Assembly: GCA_008828725.1 (NCBI GenBank)
Contig: MEHQ01002350.1
Location: 204,294 to 268,293, forward strand
DNA from: Saccharina japonica
Taxonomy: Eukaryota > Sar > Phaeophyceae > Laminariales > Laminariaceae
DNA length: 64,000 bases
Direction of reading: 5' to 3'
The notes under the pieces were generated by a model that saw nothing but the letters and a program-made list of their open reading frames with translations, was not told the origin of the DNA and did not search any database. Shown piece by piece: positions 61,601 to 64,000 of the stretch. Position numbers and translations under genes: made by a program. Positions within the stretch are counted from its first letter, which is position 1. Every line of letters begins with the position of its first letter.

Positions 61601-63580
61601 GGTAGAGTTAGTTGCGGTTCACGCGTGCGAATACCCACCAAAGAGGGGCGGGGGCGTACTCATTTATTGCCTGCCATAGTCATTTGACCATTGACCCCGA
61701 GTCCTTTTCGAGACGGAGCAGGGGGGCGAGGGGGGGTGTATGTACTCCATCGCATGCATGGCCGTAGTCGTATGACCATAGACCCTCCCATCCCTGCAAA
61801 CCAATTGACCCCGAGTCCTTTTCGAGACGGAGCCAGAGTGCGGGGAGGGGGCGCTACATGTCAATGCCGATGGCCGTAGTCGTGTGGCCATAGACTCTTG
61901 CATCCCTACAATGCTGGGGGGGGGGGGGGAGGAAATAAGCCTTCAATTCCCGCCGTAGGAACGAATCCATTTCAGAGGCGGAAAAACACATTTCGGATGA
62001 ACGGACAACGGGGGGAATGGGAAACAACAGATTTTGTAACTGCATCACGATCGGCAGGATAGATCACCCTACTCGATATCGCCCCCGGTGCATACCGATT
62101 GACCTTCCAATACCAAGCATGCCTTGGTCTCGATGTTTGGTGAAGATTTTGTACACACACGTATATACACTACGAAGTACAAGGTGCACACTACGTGTGC
62201 GCTGCTTAAGTGTTCACGGTGTCATTAGGTACCTCCTTCCCAGTCGCCTCGGCACCTATCTATACACCCGCTCACTGAAGTGGATGCGGGCCATGAGGAC
62301 TCGGAGCGCCCTGACATGCTACCTTCTCACTCAACCTACACAGGACATGACGAGTCGTGAAGGTCTTCAATACGTCTTCAGAAGCGGCGAAGGCAAATGA
62401 GGATTGAAAATGTGTTATTTTTTCTGGCAATCGGCACGATTGAGAAAAGCTCGTCCTGCACAGACACAATTAGGCCAATCGACACTTTCACTAAGGCCCG
62501 TGCTGTATCCTGTACGCCCTCGACCTGTACGCACGTGCGTGGGACATAGAGCTGCCTAGCATGCTCATAGCAACGCCCAGAGCTGATTGCCGTGTATTTA
62601 GGGTTACGTGCGGGAATACATTGCTGTATTTATTGGAATGAGCAGAAAGACCCACCTTGGTTCGTGGAGTGTGAGCGATCCTCTCTATTTGGACTTTACG
62701 ATAGTGGCTCCGGACTTACACTGACTACCCCGCTCAGCTCTGGGTACCCCGAAACGAACGCAAGACACACAGACAAGACATGCAACATATAGACAAACAC
62801 AAGACACACGAACGCAGACATGGGTACGTATGGACGCACGCGCATACGAAACGATGTACACAAACACCACGAACAAAAAAACAAAACCAAGGCATCATTC
62901 ACCTGGCAAAGTCGATTTATCGACCAATTTGGTTGAGCTCACAGCTGACGAAAAACAATTTTGCACTCGGCGTGACAAAATACGCCAGCTGTGAGCTCGA
63001 CCATATTGCTCGACAACCGGCTAGGCAAGCTGAGTGATGGCGTCGGTCCCATTTGTATCAAACAAAACCCCGCCAAAATAAATTAAAGGGAAACAAAACA
63101 AAATATGCAAACGATACGAGGTAGGACAAAGAACCAGACACACAAACAACAACAACAACTAAAGAATTATTACAAAACGACAAACACAAACAAAAACAAA
63201 AAACAGAAAGGAGATAAGAATACCCACAAATATTTGAAAAACAAAAAACAAAAAAAAACGTCAGATGTGAGATCGCAAATTTCCTCGAAACTCACACCTA
63301 TTTCGCAAGCTACCAGGTATACTATTAATATTAATAATAGGTACCATAAATGATATCTAGACTATTAATAGATGTGTATACATCGTATGTCATACGAGCC
63401 CTGCGGGCTTTTTTACTTTGGTCGTGCCTCGAGCATGACGATGAACTTCCCCCCCTTGCTGCGAGCCCTGCCGCGCGTGTGAATGAGGGAGCGGCTGGTC
63501 TTGATCTTGTCCATGGACACCACCAGGTTGCACTCGGGAACGTCGATACCCTCGGAGCAGGCATCCGTCGTCACCAGAAT
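20575..63580 (-). CDS. DCL: Giant Dicer-like ribonuclease III (whole gene model, 5' end outside window)
   Basis: Dicer cuts double-stranded RNA into small RNAs for Argonaute. Order seen: helicase C-terminal motifs V and VI (63.5 kb), Dicer dimerisation domain (57-53.7 kb), platform (52-49.3 kb), PAZ (48.9-42.5 kb), RNase IIIa (40.5-35.7 kb), RNase IIIb (30.7-21.4 kb), low-complexity tail with stop TAG at 20575-20577. RNase IIIa has RLETLGD and ADVVEAL; RNase IIIb has RLEFLGD and ADVLEAL, so both active sites keep their Glu/Asp set. Intron phases agree at nearly every join. About 3,100 codons are in the window against roughly 1,400-2,000 for most complete Dicers; the excess is Ala/Gly/Glu/Ser-rich insertion. 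The DExD half of the helicase must lie upstream. No C-terminal dsRNA-binding domain was seen. Unresolved: an exon between 26098 and 21940, the exact end of the 48.9 kb exon, and the tentative 20-nt exon. Confidence 0.9.
21856..21940 (-). CDS. DCL: Dicer exon: RNase IIIb second catalytic motif
   Basis: Acceptor GCACACCCAG, donor ATGAA|GTGAGT. KHPADVLEALIAAVFLDSS holds the second catalytic pair (D-x-x-E-A-L). The acceptor phase needs one leftover base, while the exon at 26098 leaves none. Either an exon in 21.95-26.09 kb was missed, or a weaker acceptor (CTCCGAAG, exon start at the His codon) is used, which would join in frame directly. Confidence 0.8.
22143..22579. repeat. Long interspersed repeat, copy 2
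   Basis: Same orientation and nearly the same sequence as 8624-9056; preceded by a G-run (22132-22142) like many copies of the shorter repeat. It lies in an intron of the Dicer gene. Confidence 0.75.
22580..22880. repeat. Cluster of short G-run-linked interspersed repeats
   Basis: Two consecutive copies of a unit reading ACTCATGTCGTGCA-GGCCGTAGTCGTATGACC...CCTCGCATCCCT...GCCGGGACGGA. Other copies or fragments: 8580-8660, 27870-27950, 44205-44320, 44450-44545, 51605-51760, 58195-58285, 61725-61800, 61855-61920, and inverted at 47625-47700 and 48095-48215. Almost all follow a run of 8-15 G (or precede a C-run). Confidence 0.7.
23584..23681. mobile_element. TTAA-flanked hairpin element, partly decayed
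   Basis: TTAA at 23584-23587 and 23678-23681; right arm AAGTAATTTGTCCCCATAACG shares the core of 13126-13222, while the left arm has diverged. Located in a Dicer intron. Confidence 0.55.
26098..26208 (-). CDS. DCL: Dicer exon: RNase IIIb middle
   Basis: 37 codons, phase 0 at both ends; acceptor GTGTCCGCAG, donor GAG|GTAACC. VCNASLWVIALRLDVHHVLR, then ASPKILANVHAFIE, aligns with [20 protein letters not shown] and VSPELFHVIDDFV of animal Dicer. Confidence 0.85.
26209..26727 (-). other. Dicer intron with (CAA)n tract
   Basis: Contains a perfect (CAA)n run at about 26465-26525 in a longer A/C-rich stretch, and a degenerate TTAA-type hairpin (about 26542-26628). AACAAAACGC-TTGCGTT...GGCGTTAGCCAATC is directly repeated at 26598-26640 and 26667-26710. 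Confidence 0.55.
26728..26837 (-). CDS. DCL: Dicer exon: RNase IIIb signature
   Basis: Acceptor TCCCTTTTATAG after a long T-run, donor AAG|GTAACG. It reads YQRLEFLGDAVLGWMVTAHL, then YFASSTFTPAELTRIK, a textbook RNase III signature with catalytic Glu and Asp. It takes one base and ends in phase 0. Confidence 0.95.
26838..28676 (-). other. Dicer intron
   Basis: A-run (26848-26865) forming the polypyrimidine tract of the downstream acceptor, G-run (27177-27192), and one interspersed repeat copy (27870-27950). No exon-like segment. Confidence 0.55.
28677..28833 (-). CDS. DCL: Dicer exon: insertion within RNase IIIb
   Basis: Acceptor CGACGATCAG, donor CAGG|GTAAGA; opens in phase 0 and leaves one base. 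It encodes AWKSEKADKDRGTKLSQLDR followed by a Gly/Asp-rich stretch and KALPSTVPAQ. It sits between THPSW and QRLEFLGD, where animal Dicers have only a few residues. Assigned by exact phase fit and insertion-like composition. Confidence 0.65.
28834..30547 (-). other. Dicer intron with GGGTC/GACCC hairpin
   Basis: GGGTCGGGTC-rich arm (29060-29105) and GATCCGACCC/GACCCGACCC arm (29157-29225), related to 17780-17900. Around 29420-29600 there is a long inverted repeat: GGGTAGGATAGGTGAAGACT and CCGTCCGGAAATGTAAGGAC / GTCCTGACATTTCCGAACGG. Confidence 0.5.
30548..30685 (-). CDS. DCL: Dicer exon: RNase IIIb first helices
   Basis: 46 codons, phase 0 at both ends; acceptor TTCTTATAG, donor AGG|GTAAGC. 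RRLEKSLNYTFKHPWLCMQA, then ITHPSW, is the canonical RNase III opening (LE..L.Y.F....LL..A.TH.S). Confidence 0.9.
30686..31555 (-). other. Dicer intron
   Basis: 870 bp, AT-richer than the flanking exons, no repeat or coding signal identified. Confidence 0.5.
31556..33862 (-). CDS. DCL: Dicer exon: giant acidic inter-RNase III linker
   Basis: 769 codons, phase 0 at both ends; acceptor TCGGCCAG, donor AAG|GTGGGA. It begins VMQERVATEMTEQELGASVS; most of it is Glu/Asp/Gly/Ala-rich. Repeated units include EEEETKQEGEDMEQEK and a roughly 40-residue unit around GATMDVEANAEAEPC, present three times (31760-31990). The last about 50 residues (APWPIRKERLMSADFLAETG) look folded. Together with the previous exon it separates the two RNase III domains by about 1,200 residues. 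An alternative is that part is spliced out as an in-frame intron. Confidence 0.75.
33863..34430 (-). other. Dicer intron with (CAACA)n tract
   Basis: Half of a TTAA-type hairpin (33905-33960) and a (CAACA)n microsatellite at about 34311-34383 close to the donor of the upstream exon. Confidence 0.55.
34431..35799 (-). CDS. DCL: Dicer exon: RNase IIIa end plus first half of the inter-RNase III linker
   Basis: Acceptor AACGTTAAG, donor CAG|GTGGGA; ends in phase 0. AALVAGGNRSAAYLMEWLGL closes RNase IIIa (compare [21 protein letters not shown]). About 430 residues of low-complexity Ala/Gly/Ser/Pro/Glu sequence follow, without recognisable domains. A (CAACA)n tract lies just past its 3' border. 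Confidence 0.85.
35800..37339 (-). other. Dicer intron
   Basis: Includes two roughly 110-bp direct repeats with GACGATGCTGATGATGTCTC-type sequence and CAGCAGTGGTCTATC (36595-36640 and 36695-36740). No exon seen. Confidence 0.5.
37340..37375 (-). CDS. DCL: Dicer micro-exon: RNase IIIa second catalytic motif (36 nt)
   Basis: Acceptor AAGGCGAACAG, donor GG|GTGAGA. It encodes KTIADVVEALLG, carrying the second pair of catalytic residues (D and E of D-x-x-E-A-L). It takes two bases and leaves two, fitting the next exon exactly (Gly-Ala-Ala-Leu). Confidence 0.85.
37376..38443 (-). other. Dicer intron with degenerate repeats
   Basis: 37490-37720 is made of variants of an ACACGGAGCACACCAAGGAGGG-like unit. 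A TTAA-type hairpin fragment lies at 38225-38290. The tentative 20-nt exon is inside this stretch. Confidence 0.5.
37451..37470 (-). CDS. DCL: Dicer micro-exon, tentative (20 nt)
   Basis: Between acceptor CCTGTTATAG and donor AAG|GTCAAT. It encodes EFMYPP plus two bases, converting phase 0 to the phase needed by the next exon and giving GLR-EFMYPPR-KTIADVVEAL. The length and phase are exactly right, but the sequence also resembles surrounding degenerate repeats (TCATGTACAAACCC words), so chance cannot be excluded. Confidence 0.4.
38444..38545 (-). CDS. DCL: Dicer exon: RNase IIIa middle
   Basis: 34 codons, phase 0 at both ends; acceptor AAATTCCAG, donor AGG|GTACGT. EEGMMTLLRKNVVSNARLIK aligns with [20 protein letters not shown] of animal Dicer, including the invariant V-S-N. 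No Met-initiated long frame exists here; found from homology and splice sites. Confidence 0.9.
38546..40032 (-). other. Dicer GC-AG intron
   Basis: 1,487 bp intron running from the GC donor (40032-40031) to AAATTCCAG (38546). No other exon fits in phase between the two conserved RNase IIIa pieces. Confidence 0.75.
40033..40105 (-). CDS. DCL: Dicer exon: RNase IIIa signature
   Basis: Acceptor GCGCAACAG. It reads PVNERLETLGDAWLNYYAGF, the RNase III signature with catalytic Glu and Asp (RLE..GD). The only fitting 3' border is CAG|GCAAGT, a GC-AG donor in otherwise perfect consensus. Joining there to 38545 gives an uninterrupted domain in phase 0. Confidence 0.9.
40444..41501 (-). CDS. DCL: Dicer exon: connector helix, large Ala/Pro-rich insertion, RNase IIIa start
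   Basis: Acceptor GAACACCAG, donor CGGCG|GTAAGA; opens in phase 0 and leaves two bases. LVPRMFDLERQLLCFVLHES, then LFLPALQASMYHR, resembles the connector helix before RNase IIIa (LPSILYRLHCLL in animals). About 280 residues of Ala/Pro/Ser/Gly-rich, partly repetitive sequence follow (EAISAPEAASPPEAISAPEA). The exon ends TDTMALLDCSLRR, the first RNase IIIa helix. Confidence 0.85.
41502..42514 (-). other. Dicer intron
   Basis: 1,013 bp; long T-run at the 3' end (41511-41522 as A on + strand). No repeat family or coding signal recognised. Confidence 0.5.
42515..42897 (-). CDS. DCL: Dicer exon: acidic insertion, then PAZ C-terminal end
   Basis: Acceptor GGTAGCAG, donor CAC|GTGCGT; takes one base and ends in phase 0. 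An Asp/Glu-rich run (MDRDDEDEDDLEDD) and an Ala/Val-rich run precede MLKTNYHKVGPGQPVLLVEQ. This matches [20 protein letters not shown], the helix and Q-P-L-L end of PAZ. The PAZ fold is thus split by the inserted residues of this and the two preceding exons. Confidence 0.8.
42898..44032 (-). other. Dicer intron
   Basis: Contains a (GCA)n tract (42930-42970) and an A-run (43817-43834). An open stretch at 43510-43740 has coding-like composition but no fitting splice phase. Confidence 0.45.
44033..44171 (-). CDS. DCL: Dicer exon: acidic part of the PAZ insertion
   Basis: Acceptor TGCATTCTCAG, donor AAGA|GTGAGT; opens in phase 0 and leaves one base. It reads HSEAREYIEKGEDDAGE and then a Gly/Asp/Ala-rich stretch, like the other insertions. 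The leftover A completes the first codon of the next exon. Confidence 0.6.
45155..45212 (-). CDS. DCL: Dicer exon: short exon within the PAZ insertion
   Basis: 58 nt; acceptor CTTTTTCAAG, donor AAG|GTAAGG. It takes two bases and ends in phase 0, exactly bridging its neighbours. It encodes FENMNTSDLICHEKRADCK. No motif; assigned from splice sites and phase. Confidence 0.6.
45566..45738 (-). CDS. DCL: Dicer exon: PAZ helix start, then insertion
   Basis: Acceptor GCGCGCTAG, donor AG|GTAAGC; opens in phase 0 and leaves two bases. It begins VGHGIRKPDYEAAFKSQ, comparable to the SPEYETFAEYYKT helix of PAZ, then passes into an Arg/Ala-rich segment not seen in typical Dicers. Two other frames are also open here, but only this one fits phase and homology. 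Confidence 0.6.
45739..47758 (-). other. Dicer intron
   Basis: About 2 kb with (GAGG)n (45785-45810), A-run plus (ACG)n (46397-46440) and an interspersed repeat (47340-47700) related to 8485-8540 and 56791-56960. Confidence 0.5.
47759..47851 (-). CDS. DCL: Dicer exon: PAZ core strand
   Basis: 31 codons, phase 0 at both ends; acceptor GCCGCTTTCAG, donor CTG|GTGAGA. SHKTCRFYFILERTNTTLGD parallels the PHRFYVADVYTDLTPLS strand of PAZ, which holds the 3' overhang of dsRNA. Assigned by pattern and position. Confidence 0.7.
47852..48857 (-). other. Dicer intron
   Basis: A (GGAA)n run at 47880-47898 lies by the acceptor. The inverted interspersed repeat copy (48000-48230) and AGATCATGATCTAG-rich sequence (48520-48760) fill the rest. 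Confidence 0.5.
48858..48965 (-). CDS. DCL: Dicer exon, tentative: PAZ N-terminal part
   Basis: The acceptor CGCCTGTCCAG and phase-0 reading ARFPAGHLWDAVQAPRCA resemble FVFKLEDYQDAVIIPRYRN at the start of PAZ. The 3' border is uncertain: a phase-0 GT exists at 48857 but is not a consensus donor, and other GTs nearby give other phases. Position between the platform exon and the next PAZ exon supports it. Confidence 0.45.
49269..49445 (-). CDS. DCL: Dicer exon: platform to PAZ connection
   Basis: 59 codons, phase 0 at both ends; acceptor GGTGTGTCAG, donor AGG|GTGAGT. KGVLAVPVLYGDNGGWEGPP, then RIDWETVEACNTGV, matches the YCVLPLNVV...IDFKFMEDI block that precedes PAZ in Dicers. Its 5' border has been copied several times into the adjacent minisatellite (49490-50600). 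Confidence 0.8.
49490..50600. repeat. Minisatellite with embedded exon-border copies
   Basis: Variants of a 12-17 bp unit (GGATCACAGCGGTA, GAATCGCAGCAGGCGGGA) extend over about 1.1 kb, organised in longer units that each include a decayed copy of the 5' border of the 49269-49445 exon. The copies carry GACTTCGCCGGCGC-type sequence at about 49950, 50180 and 50465. Confidence 0.75.
51024..51137 (-). CDS. DCL: Dicer exon: platform helix
   Basis: 38 codons, phase 0 at both ends; acceptor GCCTGGCAG, donor CAG|GTGAAT. MVALVKWHTEMLGMAALYEI corresponds to the long platform helix (LQMLELITRLHQYIFSHIL in the human enzyme), followed by a polar linker. Confidence 0.8.
51380..51559 (-). CDS. DCL: Dicer exon: platform domain, central strands
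   Basis: 60 codons, phase 0 at both ends; acceptor TTTTATCAG, donor CAG|GTCAGT. It reads FHPKLKVDLGRG ... RMFVGLASAAPLPL ... KVGVEVSFDVDLNPAQ. This parallels the FGILTAKPIPQIP...EVTISIELK stretch of animal Dicer platforms, which helps anchor the guide 5' end. A decayed copy of its 5' part lies upstream in the intron at about 51894-51968. Confidence 0.8.
52062..53096 (-). CDS. DCL: Dicer exon: low-complexity insertion, then first platform strand
   Basis: 345 codons, phase 0 at both ends; acceptor GTAAAAG, donor GAG|GTGCGT. The first about 60 residues (VQTRRGYDPVLVEGKEARVK onward) look structured. A Gly/Ala-rich disordered tract of about 210 residues follows, with poly-Gly and acidic runs. Near the end, KRRMRVYCFRSPPGEMDGW may be the first platform strand (compare CYLYVIGM in animal Dicer), followed by a Glu-rich run. 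DNA of the tract is a (GGA)n-like purine array, so allele lengths may vary. Confidence 0.75.
53725..53860 (-). CDS. DCL: Dicer exon: dimerisation domain (DUF283), C-terminal half
   Basis: Acceptor ACATTTTAG, donor GTG|GTGAGC. The reading FSTKSEARAGVSFLAVIKLL, then EKGFIDERLNP, matches the K-x-x-A...A...KLH..G.LDD.L.P pattern that closes the domain, which in plant Dicers binds dsRNA-binding partners. It ends in phase 0. Confidence 0.85.
53861..55428 (-). other. Dicer intron with poly-CAR tract
   Basis: Holds GGGTGTACGAGA repeats (54017-54150, five units), GATAGATC-rich sequence (54400-54650) and the (CAACAG)n/(CAA)n tract with ACCACC-rich sequence (55080-55330). The tract starts the tandem duplication. 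A segment at 54.83-55.02 kb is open with a fitting acceptor but has no fitting donor. Confidence 0.5.
55429..55504 (-). CDS. DCL: Dicer exon: dimerisation domain (DUF283), N-terminal half
   Basis: Acceptor GGTGGGCAG, donor AC|GTGAGA; 76 nt. It reads CEGNHASFRCRLELPSFLGI, matching the F-x-C-x-L-x-L-P strand that opens the domain in Dicers. It takes one base from the preceding exon and leaves AC, which joins the next exon as Thr, so both phases fit. Confidence 0.75.
55945..56240. repeat. Minisatellite with AGTCAGTAATAGTC unit
   Basis: More than twenty variants of a 10-14 bp unit (AGTCAGTAATAGTC, AGTCGGCAATAGTC, AGTCCGTATT). The right-hand copy at 59425-59740 has one extra TTGAAGAGTATAA-containing unit. 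Confidence 0.8.
57010..57164 (-). CDS. DCL: Dicer exon: post-helicase segment
   Basis: Acceptor TTGGTGCCAG, donor GGC|GTGAGT. It needs two bases from upstream and leaves one. It encodes about 52 residues, VPLRMSHPSMVHKIAS ... DFQPLLIAEER, predicted helical. Its position between helicase motif VI and the dimerisation domain is what assigns it; the sequence itself has no signature motif. Confidence 0.7.
58307..58561. repeat. Possible tRNA-derived SINE-like segment between the duplicated copies
   Basis: GGTAGAGTAGTGGTCAGC (58321) resembles a tRNA A-box/D-arm and GGATCGAATCCC (58363) a B-box, 42 bases apart, as in polymerase III promoters. The T-arm and acceptor do not fold into a canonical tRNA. 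It lacks a counterpart after the right copy. The remainder (58467-58561) is another interspersed repeat also seen at 56791-56890. Confidence 0.4.
58562..58562. other. Ambiguous base at the duplication junction
   Basis: The only N in the window, placed exactly where the interspersed repeat breaks off (compare 56885-56890) and the right copy of the duplication begins in mid-tract. This looks like an assembly join. Confidence 0.9.
58904..58979 (-). CDS. DCL: Dicer exon, duplicated copy: dimerisation domain start
   Basis: Same sequence and splice sites as 55429-55504. It leaves two bases, which would join in frame to the next copy of the preceding exon at 57164. The two-exon cassette (155 + 76 = 231 nt) can thus be repeated without a frameshift. 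See the finding on the duplication and the N at 58562. Confidence 0.5.
60536..60690 (-). CDS. DCL: Dicer exon, duplicated copy: post-helicase segment
   Basis: Identical by eye to 57010-57164, including splice sites (TTGGTGCCAG acceptor, GTGAGT donor). It encodes RVPLRMSHPSMVHKIAS and a hydrophobic stretch ending PLLIAEER. The first base completes an AAG codon with the two bases left by the 63.4 kb exon. It belongs to the tandem duplication 55.08-58.31 / 58.56-61.83 kb; whether both copies exist in the genome is doubtful. Confidence 0.55.
61834..63416 (-). other. Dicer intron
   Basis: Interspersed repeat with G-run (61855-61930), ACACACAGACA-rich stretch (62760-62880), an inverted repeat GGTTGAGCTCACAGCTGACG / CGCCAGCTGTGAGCTCGACC (62931-63004) and an A/C-rich tract (63105-63260). 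No exon needed: the flanking exons join in phase. Confidence 0.6.
63417..63580 (-). CDS. DCL: Dicer exon: helicase motifs V and VI
   Basis: Acceptor TTTTCAAG, donor AAA|GTAAAA; opens in phase 0 and leaves two bases. It reads ILVTTDACSEGIDVPECNLV (motif V, with the EGIDVP core typical of Dicer/RIG-I-like helicases), then about 20 residues on IHTRGRARS (motif VI, the arginine finger of the ATPase). It is the most 5' exon in the window. No further helicase motif was found between it and the window edge, where an A/C-rich repeat (63715-63905) and a C-run occur. Confidence 0.9.
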
Positions 63581-64000
63581 CTTGAAAACGAAACACAAAA
63601 CAAGAAAACGAAAACAGAGCAACATTTGAGGCCAGAAAAAGAAAACGAACCGACCCGGTATATAGTAGGCAAAACACAACAAACAAATGAAGGAAATTGA
63701 ACCAAACCGAACCCTCTACCAGATCAAAATCAAACGAAGCGAAACAAAAACCAAATAAAGCCCAAACCAGTCCAAACCAAACCAAAAGTGAACGAAACCA
63801 AAACCAAAGCGAAATGAATCAAACTCAAGCGAAACAAAACGAAGCGCAGACAAACGAAACACGACTACACCAAGCAAAGCAGAGCAAAGCAGAGCAAACA
63901 AAAAATCAGCAACATAATGCCTCTAAATACCGCGTAACGTACAGGAACATCACCCTTTCCACCTTGCAACCATACCCGCCCCGGCAGCAACCCCCCCCCC
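63581..64000 (-). other. Intron upstream of the first visible Dicer exon
   Basis: Dominated by GAAACAAAACGAA/AACCAAACC words (63715-63905), with a C-run at the window edge. No helicase motif recognised, so the rest of the gene lies beyond the window. Confidence 0.5.

Larger units (their letters stand above)
58563..61833. repeat. Tandem duplication, right copy
   Basis: Begins inside the (CAACAG)n tract and ends at TTTTCGAGACGGAGC, after which the two copies diverge (GGTCGCCCC on the left, CAGAGTGCG on the right). Substitutions between the copies are few and lie mostly outside the exons. Confidence 0.9.

Noticed and set aside
1..64000. CRISPR arrays, bacterial operons or a provirus
   Set aside because: No regular direct-repeat/spacer arrays, no Shine-Dalgarno-linked gene runs, and no viral structural or replication genes; intron-rich genes show the DNA is eukaryotic.

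Overview
This is eukaryotic nuclear DNA. GC-rich, purine-biased exons with GTGAGT/GTAAG donors sit in long AT-richer introns full of homopolymers, minisatellites and small DNA transposons. Very long Ala/Gly/Glu/Ser/Pro-rich insertions in a conserved protein, together with this repeat texture, suggest a brown alga such as Ectocarpus. That assignment is inference; no species-diagnostic gene was read.

Left part (about 0.9-12.4 kb, + strand): a secreted-type first exon (927-1214), then a modular cysteine-rich orphan gene. Its exons at 7485-8039, 9311-9958, 10375-11082 and 12333-12373 are joined by phase-1 introns. The exons repeat one cassette: a Cys-rich opening, a Pro/Thr/Ser-rich linker and an FDCS..CEDLTDAQ closing module. 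The 6 kb between the signal exon and the modules is packed with mobile elements. One is a 1.2 kb hAT-type element with perfect 8-bp target duplications that carries an FNIP-type repeat coding fragment. Another is a 0.86 kb element with perfect 30-bp inverted repeats, lying between a decayed copy of a module exon and the live one.

Middle (about 12.4-20.5 kb): no convincing gene. It holds small transposons, hairpin elements and minisatellites.

Right part (about 20.6 kb to beyond 63.6 kb, - strand): one giant Dicer-like gene covering two thirds of the window; its 5' end lies outside. I rebuilt 25 exons plus two tentative ones from domain matches, splice sites and phase agreement. In protein order these give helicase motifs V/VI, the Dicer dimerisation domain (DUF283), platform, PAZ, RNase IIIa, RNase IIIb and a Gly/Asp-rich tail. 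Both RNase III domains keep all four catalytic acidic residues. About 3,100 codons lie in the window, far more than a usual Dicer, because of large low-complexity insertions. Oddities include a GC-AG intron inside RNase IIIa, micro-exons, a PAZ domain split by an insertion, and a 3.3 kb tandem duplication with an N at its junction that repeats two exons in frame. Two splice links, and the exact end of one PAZ exon, remain unresolved.
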